Assembly: GCF_000023265.1 (NCBI RefSeq)
Contig: NC_013124.1
Coordinates: 1,368,001-1,432,000 of the forward strand
Direction of reading: 5' to 3'
Source: Acidimicrobium ferrooxidans DSM 10331
GTDB taxonomy: Bacteria > Actinomycetota > Acidimicrobiia > Acidimicrobiales > Acidimicrobiaceae
Length of the DNA stretch: 64,000 nt
A program made the position numbers and the translations under genes. Under the pieces are notes generated by a model, which worked only from the letters and a program-made list of their open reading frames with translations, was not told the origin of the DNA and did not search any database. Positions 8,609 through 17,355 of this stretch are shown here, piece by piece (the first letter of the stretch is position 1; each line of letters starts with the position of its first letter).

Positions 8609-8707
8609 GTGAGGAGCGAGATGGGAACGGGTCAGCTGGGCTCGTTCCCGGGCTGGGTGGGCGTGCTCAGCCACCACCAGGGAGGGGCTTGTTCAGAGGG
8701 CTCCTAG

Positions 8708-8990
8708 CGCGACCCGCTCTGCTCGTGTCGCCGAGGTGCACTCGGCTTGCGTTCCGGCGTCGATGCTGCGCTGCGTAGACGTCATACGCGCGAGCGGCCC
8801 GATCCGGAGGTCATGCCACGACGGAGCTGGGCCGGGCCGAGACGAGCGGATCTCCGAGCGATCCGGCACCCCGACCCACCCCGGTGGCGTGCCGTCGGGG
8901 AGCACACGACCACGGCGCTCACCGGTCTGGAGCGAGCAGGCCACACCAAGCGAGCGGCCTGCCTGGCCCGTGAGCCGCAGGCCCCACCGC
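8708..8990. other. Intergenic region without a supported gene
   Basis: Between the IS1182-family element and the tRNA-Lys promoter I see no frame with a plausible start, ribosome site or recognisable protein. The long open frames here are GC-bias artefacts. Before the IS inserted, this was the sequence downstream of leuS. Confidence 0.5.
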
Positions 8991-8996
8991 TATACT
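8991..8996 (+). promoter_or_regulatory. -10 box of tRNA-Lys
   Basis: TATACT, a near-consensus -10 hexamer, lies 11 nt upstream of the mature 5' end of tRNA-Lys. No clear -35 box is seen. Confidence 0.5.
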
Positions 8997-9007
8997 GGGA
9001 GGCCCGC

Positions 9008-9079
9008 GCGCCTCTAGCTCAACGGCAGAGCAACGGACTCTTAATCCGCAGGTTCTGGGTTCGAATCCCAGGGGGCGCA
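9008..9079 (+). tRNA. tRNA-Lys (CTT)
   Basis: A complete cloverleaf is present: acceptor GCGCCTC/GGGGCGC, D arm, anticodon loop CTCTTAA with anticodon CTT, and T loop TTCGAAT. The discriminator is A at 9079. CCA is not encoded (CCG follows). A 17-bp tandem array begins 60 bp downstream. Confidence 0.95.
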
Positions 9080-9138
9080 CCGGCCGGTTGCACGCACGAG
9101 AGGCGTCTCGTGGCCGCGCCACACGTGTGCTGGGCTCA

Positions 9139-9250
9139 GCTGTGCCGAGATCTCAGCTGTGCCGAGATCTCAGATGTGCCGAGATCTCAGATGTGCCGAG
9201 ATCTCAGATGTGCCGAGATCAAGTGTGCAGAACTCAAGTGTGCAGAGCTC
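9139..9250. repeat. Tandem array, 17-bp unit, downstream of tRNA-Lys
   Basis: Four full units and one partial unit of GATGTGCCGAGATCTCA (first base or two variable, GCTG in the first two) run from 9139 to about 9220. Two copies of a 15-bp unit, AAGTGTGCAGAACTC and AAGTGTGCAGAGCTC, follow to 9250. Each 17-bp unit contains the palindrome GAGATCTC. The array has no unique spacers. From 9251 to 9378 nothing else is recognisable. Confidence 0.9.
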
Positions 9251-9378
9251 GGTCCGCACCGTGAGGCGGCCTCCTCCATTCGGGTTCCACACTCCCCCGT
9301 CGGATGTGCCCGTCCGCTGCAGTCTCGGCCCAGCTCCCCAGGCGTCAAGGGCTCGGAGCGTCACTCGCCGTGCCATCG

Positions 9379-10044
9379 TCAGCGGTCGATCACGCCGTAG
9401 CGAGCCTCACCCGCACCGGTCATGAGTCCCCAGTACTGATCCCCCCACGACCAGTGCCACCACTCCGTCGGGTAGTTGACGAGCCCCACCGCCACGAGCA
9501 CCGAGCGCAGCACGCTCCGCATGCGTCGTGCCTCTCGGCCAATGGTCTCGGCGTCGAAGAAGCATCGACCTGCGCTCTCCTCCGGACTCGCGTTCACCGC
9601 CGATCCCATGTCCACTTCCGCGCCGTCGGCTCCGACGAGCGTCAGGTCGACAGCCGCCCCGCAGCAATGCGGCGGGAATCCGTCCGGAGGCGCTACATAG
9701 CGGCTCGCCAGCAGACGAGTCCGCTCGGGATCTGCTCCCCGATTCGCCTCCAGGAGCTCTGCGTAGTACTCCTCGAAGTAGCGCCGCTGCAGCTCGCGGG
9801 ACCGGAAGCCTTCGACGACCGCGAGGCGCAGTCCCTCGGGCAGTGCACGCGCCGCACGCACCAGGCGCTCCGCCAATCCCTCGCGCACGAACCGATGGTT
9901 GCCGGTCCCATCGTCGAGCCGATCGTCGATCACGATGAGATCGCGCTCGCCGAGGTCCACCAGCGGCTCGCCGCACTCACTGACGGGAACTTGCTGCACC
10001 GCCTGGTCGCCGATCAAGACCACACCAGGTGGCACGAGGCTCAT
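9379..10044 (-). CDS. D-alanyl-D-alanine dipeptidase (VanX/DdpX-like, M15D)
   Basis: This zinc peptidase should hydrolyse D-Ala-D-Ala, releasing D-alanine from peptidoglycan precursors or turnover products. The 221-aa protein has the M15D metal motif HCCGAAVDL (His and Asp ligands) and the EWWHWSWGDQYW motif (catalytic Glu and third ligand His). VEGFRSRELQRRYFEEYYAE matches the substrate-pocket region. I chose ATG 10044 because GAGGTG precedes it by about 7 nt; a longer frame upstream lacks conservation. No signal peptide is seen, so it is probably cytoplasmic. No vanH, vanA or vanRS lies nearby, so a role in vancomycin resistance is not indicated. It may share a transcript with the permease upstream. 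Confidence 0.85.
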   Translation of the reverse strand: MSLVPPGVVLIGDQAVQQVPVSECGEPLVDLGERDLIVIDDRLDDGTGNHRFVREGLAERLVRAARALPEGLRLAVVEGFRSRELQRRYFEEYYAELLEANRGADPERTRLLASRYVAPPDGFPPHCCGAAVDLTLVGADGAEVDMGSAVNASPEESAGRCFFDAETIGREARRMRSVLRSVLVAVGLVNYPTEWWHWSWGDQYWGLMTGAGEARYGVIDR

Positions 10045-10105
10045 CGCACCCACCTCGAGAGGACTTCTTCGTCGTCTCCCAGCACCGTGTGCATCGTGGC
10101 CACCC

Positions 10106-11500
10106 TCATGCGTGATCCTCAGGCATCGGCAGGTCCGCGACCGGCGCGCCTCCAAGCGTGCTCGCACCCCGACGCGCCAGTGTGACGACAACCCCGACGA
10201 CCACGATGACCGCCGTGATGATGAGGTCGCCCTTCGACTGCTGACTCAACGCGAGCACGACGCCCCCGATCGCAACGACAGCAGGAACTGGCCACAGAGG
10301 CATACGGAAGACGCCACTCGAGCGCCGCTCGCGCACCCTGGCGACGAGTGCCGACACCGCAACCAGCAGGTAGATCGTCACGATGATCACGCCGGTGAAG
10401 GTGATGAGGTTGTTGAGCGACGTGAAGATCGCAAGGATGCCGTTGCCGACGAAGAGCACCAGAAACCCCCAAGTCGGAACCTTGGTGCGCGGTGAGACGT
10501 GGGCAAAGAAGCGGTTCAGCGCCGCAAGCGGCCACATCTCGTCACGTCCAGAGGCGTAGTAGATGCGCGCATAGGCAAGGTTACCCGCGAGACCAGTATC
10601 GAACATGGCGATGATCACCCCGACGAGCAGGATCTTCGCCCCCGTCGGACCCATGACGCGATCGGCAATCAACGAGAGTGGTGACGCGCTCTGTGCCGTG
10701 TGCGCCAGACCGTGGATGGCCAAGGTAGCAGCCACCACCGCGGCGAGTTCGAAGAGCACGCTGATGCCCACGGCAAGCAGCACGGCTCGAGGCAGGGCGC
10801 GACGATCCGTGGTCTCCTCGGCAAAGTAGAGCGGCCAGTCATAGCCGTTGTAAGCGAACAGGGCCGGAACGACGGCGATCAGCACGGCAGAGAGCCCGAC
10901 CGTTCCGAGCACGCCCTTCGAACCGATCGGAACGACGGGATGGACGAGCAGGCGCCCCGGGAGCGCCGGGTGCGCAAAGGCCGCGATCGCAAAGACGGTG
11001 ATCACCGCGAGCTCGAGCACCAGCATGGCGGCCGTCATCCAGCTGGTCGGTGAGATTCGATCGAGCGACAAGAGGGTGATGATCGCCATCATGGCGAACG
11101 CCGTCCAGTTCACCGGCAGCGCCGGTGCCAACGATTGAAGATACGTCGCCGCAGCAACGAGGATCGACGCGGTGACGACAACCCCGAGCACGAGGAAGAG
11201 CACGTTGACCACGCCGCCGCCGATCGGGCCGAGGGCTCGGCGAACGATCGTGTAGGCGCCCCCCGCAGAGGGAAACAGCGAGCCTACCTCCGCATAGCAC
11301 AACGCCATCGCGATGGCGATGACCGCGCCGATGGCGAACGCCGCGACCACGCCGGTACCCGCAGTCGCGATACCGGCTCCGAACACCAAGAACACCGACG
11401 TCGTCGGCGAGATCGCCGCCACCGCGATGGCAAGCACGTTCATGGGACGCAGTGCACCTCGAGCCAAGCCCTGCCCGCCCCCCGTGCGCTCCCTCGTCAT
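10106..11500 (-). CDS. APC-family amino acid permease
   Basis: This 464-aa integral membrane transporter has about 12 hydrophobic helices. The first carries the APC signature region (NVLAIAVAAISPTTSVFLVF), and GSLFPSAGGAYTIVRRALGP is the typical loop after helix 2. Another hallmark is ALFAYNGYDWPLYFAEETTD. It probably imports an amino acid or amine by proton symport. The ATG at 11500 follows GGAGGGGG with 5 nt spacing. The gene is divergent from a GntR/FadR-type regulator that may control it, and is followed 61 bp later by the D-Ala-D-Ala dipeptidase. Substrate is unknown; D-alanine or dipeptide-derived amino acids are a guess from the neighbour. Confidence 0.9.
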   Translation of the reverse strand: MTRERTGGGQGLARGALRPMNVLAIAVAAISPTTSVFLVFGAGIATAGTGVVAAFAIGAVIAIAMALCYAEVGSLFPSAGGAYTIVRRALGPIGGGVVNVLFLVLGVVVTASILVAAATYLQSLAPALPVNWTAFAMMAIITLLSLDRISPTSWMTAAMLVLELAVITVFAIAAFAHPALPGRLLVHPVVPIGSKGVLGTVGLSAVLIAVVPALFAYNGYDWPLYFAEETTDRRALPRAVLLAVGISVLFELAAVVAATLAIHGLAHTAQSASPLSLIADRVMGPTGAKILLVGVIIAMFDTGLAGNLAYARIYYASGRDEMWPLAALNRFFAHVSPRTKVPTWGFLVLFVGNGILAIFTSLNNLITFTGVIIVTIYLLVAVSALVARVRERRSSGVFRMPLWPVPAVVAIGGVVLALSQQSKGDLIITAVIVVVGVVVTLARRGASTLGGAPVADLPMPEDHA

Positions 11501-11553
11501 CACTCCCCCTCCTTCGTGGCACGTGGGACGATGGTAGCAAAGCGATGGCAGAA

Positions 11554-11564
11554 TGGTCTGACCT
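11554..11564. promoter_or_regulatory. Candidate FadR-subfamily (GntR) operator
   Basis: TGGTCTGACCT contains the 9-bp palindrome GGTC-T-GACC and fits the FadR-subfamily pattern TnGTnnnACnA except at the last base. It lies in the 134-bp gap between the divergent permease and GntR gene, 71 bp from the regulator start. Confidence 0.45.
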
Positions 11565-11634
11565 TTCGTCCATTGTTCACGCTGCCGTGATCTGTCAGGT
11601 GCCACGAGGGCGCCGCCCGATACGATGATGCGAC

Positions 11635-12429
11635 GTGGGCCGAGAGCATCAGGGGGCGGTTCCTCCCATCGCCGACGTCCGGGGCCACCTCGATCTCTCG
11701 CGAATCCTGCGACCTCAGAGCGCACCAGACCAGATCGCCGATCGGATCCTCGCCGCCATCGCCGTCGGCATTCTCTACCCCGGCGACCGGTTGCCGCCCG
11801 AACGCGAGCTCACCTCGCGCCTCGGCGTCTCGCGGGCCACGCTGCGCGAAGCCATCGGCCGCCTCGCCGCCTTCGGTGTTCTCGAGACCCGACGAGGGCG
11901 CGGGGGCGGGACCTTCGTGACTGGCGTGCATCGCGAGAGCGAGGAACGCGCAGCGCTCGAACGAGCCCTCGCGCCGATCAAGTCAACGCTCGAGGCACTC
12001 CTCGATTACCGCAACGTCGTCGAGCAGGCGCTGGCCCGTGCCGCTGCCGAGCGGCGCACCGATGACGATGTGGCTGCGATGCGCAGCGCCCTCGCCGCGT
12101 ACGAGGACGCAGCGAGCGCCCAGGCTTCTCGCGCAGCCGATCGCGCGCTGCACGAGGCCATCGCTCGAGCGACCCACAACCCTCTCCTCGAACGCGCCAA
12201 CGCAGAACTGTTCGAGGGGACGAACCTGGGCTTTGACTCCCATCCGTACTCGCCACAGCTCCATGCGAAGGCTCGCCAGCAACATCGCGCCATCGTGGAC
12301 GCGATCGCACGACGCGACGTCATCGCGGCGGGCACCCTGACACACGAGCACTTCCTCGTGACCGGAACGTACCCGCTCATCGATCCGGACGAGCCCGATC
12401 ACACCGCTGCGCGAGCCTCGACGGCCTGA
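11635..12429 (+). CDS. GntR-family transcriptional regulator (FadR subfamily)
   Basis: The 264-aa protein has an N-terminal winged helix with the GntR signature (GDRLPPERELTSRLGVSRAT then LREAIGRLAAFGVLETRRGR, about residues 50-95). An all-helical FCD effector domain follows, with metal-ligand-type residues around DRALHEAIARATHNPLL and QHRAIVDAI. The GTG start at 11635 follows TACGAT by 8 nt, indicating a leaderless mRNA. It is divergent from the APC permease, the likely target, with the palindrome at 11554 between them. FadR-subfamily members usually sense organic or amino acids. The last ~20 residues are acidic and poorly conserved. Confidence 0.88.
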   Translation: MGREHQGAVPPIADVRGHLDLSRILRPQSAPDQIADRILAAIAVGILYPGDRLPPERELTSRLGVSRATLREAIGRLAAFGVLETRRGRGGGTFVTGVHRESEERAALERALAPIKSTLEALLDYRNVVEQALARAAAERRTDDDVAAMRSALAAYEDAASAQASRAADRALHEAIARATHNPLLERANAELFEGTNLGFDSHPYSPQLHAKARQQHRAIVDAIARRDVIAAGTLTHEHFLVTGTYPLIDPDEPDHTAARASTA

Positions 12430-12596
12430 GGCGCTCACCTCGGGGCGCGGCCAACCCCACGCTCGCGCGACAGCCTTCCCGCGCGGCACCGCCAGCACGG
12501 GCCGTCACGAAGGCCAACGCGCACCGATCGCCCCGCGCCAACGCGCGCGCGTCACGGACACGACCGCGATCGCGCCCGAGCGCGACGAAGGCCGGC

Positions 12597-13763
12597 TCAC
12601 CCGATGGCGGCAGCGCTCGCGGGATCGAAGAAGTAGAGGCGCTCAGGATCGATGCCGATCCCGACCTGCTGACCGCTCTTCACCGACTGGTCGGCATCGA
12701 TCCTCGCAATGGCCTCCGCCCCTCCACCGACGAGACCCGCCGCGGGTTCGAGATCTTCCTCGTCGACCTCGAGGCGATAGGGGGTCGCGTCTACCCGAAC
12801 GTGCACGAGCTGTTCGTTCCCGAGCTCCTCGACCAGCTCGACCGTTGCCGCGAGTGAGTTCGGCTCGCCGACGCTGCCGAAACGGCCGAGCGCGTCGGGT
12901 CGCACCCCGACGATCACCGCACCACCGACGTGCGCCGCGATGGCCGGATGGGCGGCGAGAAACCGTTCGTCGAGGCCGATGCGCTGCGAACCGAGCATGA
13001 GAGCGACACCGTCGTCACGGACGAGGGATCCCTGAAAGAGGTTCATCGCGGGCGAGCCGATGAAGCCCGCGACGAACAGGTTCGCCGGGCGCTGGTAGAG
13101 GGTTTGGGGATCCGCGTACTGCTGGAGCTGGCCGCGGTGCAAGACCGCGACCCGATCGCCCATCGTCATCGCCTCCACCTGGTCGTGGGTGACATAGAGC
13201 GCGGCGACACCGATCCTGCGCTGGATGCGAAGGACCTCGGCGCGCATCTGGACGCGAAGCTTCGCATCCAGGTTGGAGAGCGGCTCGTCCATGAGGAACA
13301 CATTCGGCTCACGCACGATCGCTCGCCCCATCGCGACGCGCTGGCGCTGACCGCCCGACAGCTGCGACGGCTTGCGGTCGAGCAACGGCTCGAGTCCGAG
13401 GACATGCGCGGCCTCGCGCACTCGCCGCTCACGCTCGCCGCTCGGAACCTTGGCCAGCTTCAGTGCGAAGCCGATGTTCTCCTCCACCGTCATATGGGGA
13501 TAGAGCGCGTAGTTCTGGAAGACCATGGCGACATCGCGCTCCTTCGGCGACAGATCGTTGACGACCCGATCGCCGAAGCGGATGGTGCCCGAACTCACCT
13601 CCTCGAGGCCCGCCACCATGCGCAGCGTCGTGGTCTTGCCACACCCCGAGGGGCCGACGAGCACCACGAACTCGCCGTCCTCGATCGCCAGTGACAGATC
13701 ATCGACCGCCACGACACCGTTCGCATAGCGCTTCGTGACACCGTCGATCGTGATGCTTGCCAT
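12597..13763 (-). CDS. Sugar ABC transporter ATPase (MsmK/UgpC type)
   Basis: This 388-aa ATPase energises the CUT1 sugar importer encoded upstream. Walker A is GPSGCGKTT (about residues 37-45), the Q-loop is MVFQNYALYPHM, the signature is LSGGQRQRVAMGRAI, Walker B is VFLMDEPLSNLDA, and the H-loop is YVTHDQ. A C-terminal TOBE/OB regulatory domain (about 235-388) is present, as in MalK-type ATPases. The start follows GGAGGG. It is the last gene of the lacI to ATPase cluster, starting 8 bp after the GH13 gene. These ATPases often serve several importers, and that is possible here. Confidence 0.93.
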   Translation of the reverse strand: MASITIDGVTKRYANGVVAVDDLSLAIEDGEFVVLVGPSGCGKTTTLRMVAGLEEVSSGTIRFGDRVVNDLSPKERDVAMVFQNYALYPHMTVEENIGFALKLAKVPSGERERRVREAAHVLGLEPLLDRKPSQLSGGQRQRVAMGRAIVREPNVFLMDEPLSNLDAKLRVQMRAEVLRIQRRIGVAALYVTHDQVEAMTMGDRVAVLHRGQLQQYADPQTLYQRPANLFVAGFIGSPAMNLFQGSLVRDDGVALMLGSQRIGLDERFLAAHPAIAAHVGGAVIVGVRPDALGRFGSVGEPNSLAATVELVEELGNEQLVHVRVDATPYRLEVDEEDLEPAAGLVGGGAEAIARIDADQSVKSGQQVGIGIDPERLYFFDPASAAAIG

Positions 13764-13771
13764 GGACCCTC

Positions 13772-15412
13772 CTACGACGCGGACGACTCGTCCAGATCGA
13801 CCACAACCACCTCGCTCGAGGCGAGCTGGAGCGTGCCCCCCACGCGCTCGCTCCCGCGTCGCCGAGTTCCAACGAGCACACGCCCGCCATCCACGTCGAC
13901 GGTCCGGTCGCCGTCGGCAAGGTTGACGTAGACCTCCGTCTGCGTTCCTCGTCGAAAGCGAAGGACACCCTCGGGCGCATCGAGGAAACGAATCCCGCCA
14001 ACGACGAGGTCCTCACGTGCACGCCGCGACGCGATGATCGCCTTCGTGCGCGCAAGCACCGAGGTCGGATCGGCGAGCTGCTCCTCGACGCTCGGATCGT
14101 CACCGAAGGGCAGCCACGGCTCGACCGAGGGCGCCGTGAACCCGGCGCCAGGTCCTGGTTGCCATCGGATAGGGGTGCGGCAAGGGTCGCGCGAGACGTT
14201 GCCACCATCGGCATGCTGGCCCATGGGGTCGCGGACGCGCTCGGGCGGCACCGAGCCATCGCGCATGCCAAGTTCGTCACCGGCGTAGAGCAACGCCGCG
14301 CCCGGCAGGAGGAGGATCAGGGCGACCAGCGCGAGCGCTCGCTCTCGGTCGCCATGAGCCCAGCGGGTTGCGAGCCTGGAGACGTCGTGATTCGAACCCG
14401 TCCAGAGCGGGATCGCTCCCACCGGCAGCGCGGCGATCGTCGTCTCGATCACCCGACGCAGCGAAGATGCATCTGGCTCGGACGCCATGAACCCCACGTT
14501 CAGGCACAGATCGAGTTCGGGCGCCTCCGCCGAGCCGTAGTAGCGAGCGAGTTCGATGGGATCGAGGACCCAGGTTTCGCCGAGCAACACGCGGGCCGGT
14601 TCCCACTTGGCCACCAGCTCATGCCACCGACGGTAGATCTCGTGCACCTCCGGGCGATTGGCCGAGTAGCGCTTCAGCTTCCCTGCCCAGGCGATCCACG
14701 GATGCGTGCCGGGAGGGGCCGGAGGATCGTCGCGCCCCAAGGCGTCCTTCACGAGCCCGTGCGCCACGTCGATGCGAAACCCGCCGACGCCTCGCTCCAG
14801 CCACTCCTCGAGGATCGCTTCGAAGGCGGCGCGTACCTCGGGGTTCCACCAGTTGAGATCGGGCTGGGTCGGGAGGAAGTTGTGGAGGTAGTACTGGCCA
14901 GAGGCGGGATCGAGCGTCCACGCGGACGACCCTGTGGCATCGACCCAGTTGTTCGGCGGCCCACCATCGGCGCGCGGCTCGGCGAACACGTACCACGCAC
15001 GTCTCGGGCTCGACGGATCAGCAAGCGCCTCTTGGAACCACGGATGCTGATCGCTGGTGTGGTTCGGCACGAGATCGATGAGCACCCGCAGACCTCCTGC
15101 CTCGGCATCGGCCATGAGTCCCCGAAAGGCCGCCTCACCGCCGAGTGCCGGGTCGACCACGTCGTAGTCGGCGACGTCGTAGCCCCAGTCGGTCCGTGGG
15201 CTCGGCATGATCGGTGACAGCCAGATCGCATCGACCCCGAGCGTCCGGAGGTAGTCGAGTCGCTGGCGTAGACCGCCGAGGTCTCCGAGACCGTCGCCGT
15301 CGCTGTCGGCAAACGACCACACGTACACCTGATAGAGCAGGCCCCCGGCCCACCAGCGTCCTCCGGCCCGCGCTGCCGCGAGCGTCGCACCAAGTTCGTC
15401 CACCGAGTCCAT
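13772..15412 (-). CDS. GH13 alpha-glucosidase-type glycoside hydrolase
   Basis: This intracellular enzyme (546 aa, no signal peptide) of the alpha-amylase family should split imported alpha-glucosides. The (beta/alpha)8-barrel motifs are in order: DLVPNHTSDQHPWF (region I, about residue 110), GFRIDVAHGLVKD (region II, nucleophile Asp), LLGETWV (region III, acid/base Glu) and WTGSNHDVSR (region IV). The N-terminus WWAGGLLYQVYVWSFADSDG resembles oligo-1,6-glucosidases and trehalose- or sucrose-acting enzymes. Its place inside a CUT1 transport operon supports a role in using a maltose-, trehalose- or isomaltose-like sugar. AGGAGG lies 11 nt before the ATG. Exact linkage specificity cannot be told from sequence. 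Confidence 0.9.
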   Translation of the reverse strand: MDSVDELGATLAAARAGGRWWAGGLLYQVYVWSFADSDGDGLGDLGGLRQRLDYLRTLGVDAIWLSPIMPSPRTDWGYDVADYDVVDPALGGEAAFRGLMADAEAGGLRVLIDLVPNHTSDQHPWFQEALADPSSPRRAWYVFAEPRADGGPPNNWVDATGSSAWTLDPASGQYYLHNFLPTQPDLNWWNPEVRAAFEAILEEWLERGVGGFRIDVAHGLVKDALGRDDPPAPPGTHPWIAWAGKLKRYSANRPEVHEIYRRWHELVAKWEPARVLLGETWVLDPIELARYYGSAEAPELDLCLNVGFMASEPDASSLRRVIETTIAALPVGAIPLWTGSNHDVSRLATRWAHGDRERALALVALILLLPGAALLYAGDELGMRDGSVPPERVRDPMGQHADGGNVSRDPCRTPIRWQPGPGAGFTAPSVEPWLPFGDDPSVEEQLADPTSVLARTKAIIASRRAREDLVVGGIRFLDAPEGVLRFRRGTQTEVYVNLADGDRTVDVDGGRVLVGTRRRGSERVGGTLQLASSEVVVVDLDESSAS

Positions 15413-15427
15413 TCGCGCCGATGCCTC

Positions 15428-16267
15428 CTAACCCTTCACCGCGCCAGCCGTCAACCCTGAGACCACCCACTTACGAAAGACGAACACGAGGATCCCGATC
15501 GGTACGATCGCCACGACAGCGGCCGCGAAGATCGTACCGAAGGGAATCACCGTCGGCGATCCGAAGAGCGCGATGCCCACCGGAATGGTCCGATAGCTGT
15601 TGGAGCTATCGAAGGTGAGCGCCATGAGGAACTCCGTCCAGCAGGCCGTGAAGGTGAAGATCCCTGCGGTGAAGACCCCTGGGAGCGCCTGCGGCAGGAT
15701 CACCGACCAGACGGTGCGCAGCGTGGATGCGCCGTCGACCCGGGCAGCCTCTTCCATCTCATGGGGGATGCCGAGGAAGTAGTTCCGCAAGATCCACACC
15801 GCAAAGGGAAGGTTGAACGCCGTGTAGGGGACGATGAGGGCCTGATAGCTGTTCAGCCAATTGAGCTGGCGCAGCACCAGATACAGCGGCGGCACCACCG
15901 CGATCTCGGGGAAGACCGAGATCATGAGCAGGACCACGAGCACCACCGCGACCCCGCGCATGGGCAGCCGACCGAACGCGTAGCCCGCGAGCGTCCCGAG
16001 CACCAGCACGAGCGCGGTGGCTCCCAGCGTGACGATGACCGAATTGAGCACGTAACGCCCGAAGCCGTAGTGGACGAACGCACTCTGGTAGTTCGCCAGC
16101 GAGATCGGATTCGGGATGTACTGCGTAGGCGAAGCCCCGATGTTCACGGGGGTCTTCAACGACGATGCGAGCAGCCAGTACAGCGGTGCCGCGATCAAGA
16201 CCACGACGAGTGCCACGGTAGCCCACCGCCCGACCCGGGCGAGGGGACGTTGGCGACGAGCACCCAT
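15428..16267 (-). CDS. Sugar ABC transporter permease (MalG type)
   Basis: This inner-membrane permease has 279 aa and six helices. It has the family's ATPase-coupling EAA loop at EMEEAARVDGASTLRTVWSV and a MalG-type N-terminus (APLYWLLASSLKTP). It pairs with the MalF-type permease and the ATPase to form the CUT1 channel. ATG 16267 overlaps the stop of the upstream permease by one base (TGATG), so translation is coupled. The stop lies 15 bp before the GH13 gene. Confidence 0.93.
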   Translation of the reverse strand: MGARRQRPLARVGRWATVALVVVLIAAPLYWLLASSLKTPVNIGASPTQYIPNPISLANYQSAFVHYGFGRYVLNSVIVTLGATALVLVLGTLAGYAFGRLPMRGVAVVLVVLLMISVFPEIAVVPPLYLVLRQLNWLNSYQALIVPYTAFNLPFAVWILRNYFLGIPHEMEEAARVDGASTLRTVWSVILPQALPGVFTAGIFTFTACWTEFLMALTFDSSNSYRTIPVGIALFGSPTVIPFGTIFAAAVVAIVPIGILVFVFRKWVVSGLTAGAVKG

Positions 16268-17217
16268 CACGCCTCCTTCGCCGCGCCGACTTGGGCGCGG
16301 AAGACTCGCAGGAACACGATGCAACCAGCCAGCACGAGCGCGGTCGTCGTGGTCGCAATGGCCGCACCCGGTCCGAAACTCACATCCTCGAACATCACCT
16401 TGTAGCCGAGCAGCGCGAGCGACGTCGTCGACGTCCCAGGTCCCCCGCCGGTCAGCACGAAGGGAAGGTCGAACAGCCCGAAGGCCTGGAGTATACGAAA
16501 CAGCGTCGCGATCGCGAGCGTCGGCCGCAGGAGCGGGAAGGTGATGCGCCAGAACGTCGTCCAGCCCGAAGCGCCGTCGATCTGGGCCGCCTCGAAGACG
16601 TCCTCCGGCAGCATCACGAGACCCGCGAGCACGATGATCCCGACGAACGGCGTCGTCTTCCAGATGTCCGCCACCATCATCGAGATGATCGCAGGAGTCG
16701 GCGTCCCGAGGAACAGCGGATGGCCAAGCCCGACCGCCTGGAACAAGGCGTCGGCCACGCCGTAAGTCCCCTGGTAGATGTAGCCCCACAGCTCGGCCGA
16801 GATCACCGTGATCATCGACCAGGGCAGGAGCAAGAGGGCCATGAAGAGCCCTCGGCCCTTCGTCAACCGCGCCGCCACGAGTGCGATCAGCGTGCCGAGC
16901 ACGACCTCGACGAAGACCGTGATCACGGTGTAGCCGACCGTGAACTCGAGGGCGTAGCGCCATACGGCAGCGTGGACGATCTCGCTGTAGTTGGCGCCCG
17001 TCGCGCCGCCGAGCTGGAAGCCCGCGCCGGTCACGTTGACGTTGGAGAGACTGAGCACGATGGAGAACACGATCGGGAAGACCGTGACCGCGCCGATGAC
17101 GACGAGCGCCGGAGCAGACAGCCACCACCCTGCTCGAGCCAGGCCTCGACGAGCACGATGGTCGTCCGACCGTTGTGCGGGTGCGGTCCGAGGCGGGACC
17201 GCGATACCAGCGACCAT
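16267..17217 (-). CDS. Sugar ABC transporter permease (MalF type)
   Basis: The 316-aa permease has about six transmembrane helices (first at WWLSAPALVVIGAVTVFPIV) and the EAA loop PEDVFEAAQIDGASGWTTFW. GGAGGT lies 6 nt before ATG 17217, which fixes the start; a longer frame to 17262 is open but unsupported. The gene is separated from the binding-protein gene upstream by 138 bp containing a strong hairpin, a common way to make more binding protein than permease. Confidence 0.92.
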   Translation of the reverse strand: MVAGIAVPPRTAPAQRSDDHRARRGLARAGWWLSAPALVVIGAVTVFPIVFSIVLSLSNVNVTGAGFQLGGATGANYSEIVHAAVWRYALEFTVGYTVITVFVEVVLGTLIALVAARLTKGRGLFMALLLLPWSMITVISAELWGYIYQGTYGVADALFQAVGLGHPLFLGTPTPAIISMMVADIWKTTPFVGIIVLAGLVMLPEDVFEAAQIDGASGWTTFWRITFPLLRPTLAIATLFRILQAFGLFDLPFVLTGGGPGTSTTSLALLGYKVMFEDVSFGPGAAIATTTTALVLAGCIVFLRVFRAQVGAAKEA

Positions 17218-17305
17218 AGAACTACCTCCCCGGCGGCACCGATGGCCGACGATCGACCTCACAAACCTCGACAGCCTGGCGTCGGATGCGCCAGCGCGGA
17301 TGGAG

Positions 17306-17346
17306 CTCGCCCGGGAGGCCCGAGCAACGGGACCCTCCCGGGCGAG
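17306..17346 (-). terminator. Intercistronic hairpin between binding protein and permease genes
   Basis: A perfect 13-bp stem (CTCGCCCGGGAGG and its complement) closes a 15-nt loop, 9 bp after the stop of the solute-binding protein gene. It lacks a U tract. By analogy with malE-malF spacers it may partly terminate transcription or protect the upstream mRNA. Confidence 0.6.
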
Positions 17347-17355
17347 GAGCGACGA

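Larger units (their letters stand above)
6933..8703 (+). mobile_element. IS1182-family insertion sequence, 1771 bp
   Basis: Terminal inverted repeats are visible: GAGTCCCCTGAACAACTCCT at 6933, and GAGCCCTCTGAACAAGCCCC read inward from 8703. The palindromic 4-bp CTAG flanks both ends (6929-6932 and 8704-8707) as target duplication. The left copy contains the TAG stop of leuS. The element carries one transposase gene and a strong hairpin near its right end. All parts look intact. Confidence 0.9.

Noticed and set aside
8747-9400. 217-codon frame across tRNA-Lys and the tandem array
   Set aside because: It runs through a tRNA and repeats and has no recognisable domain.
9379-10044. Vancomycin-resistance gene vanX
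   Set aside because: The M15D motifs fit, but vanH, a D-Ala-D-Lac ligase and vanRS are absent. The neighbour is an amino-acid permease, so a housekeeping D-Ala-D-Ala dipeptidase is more likely.
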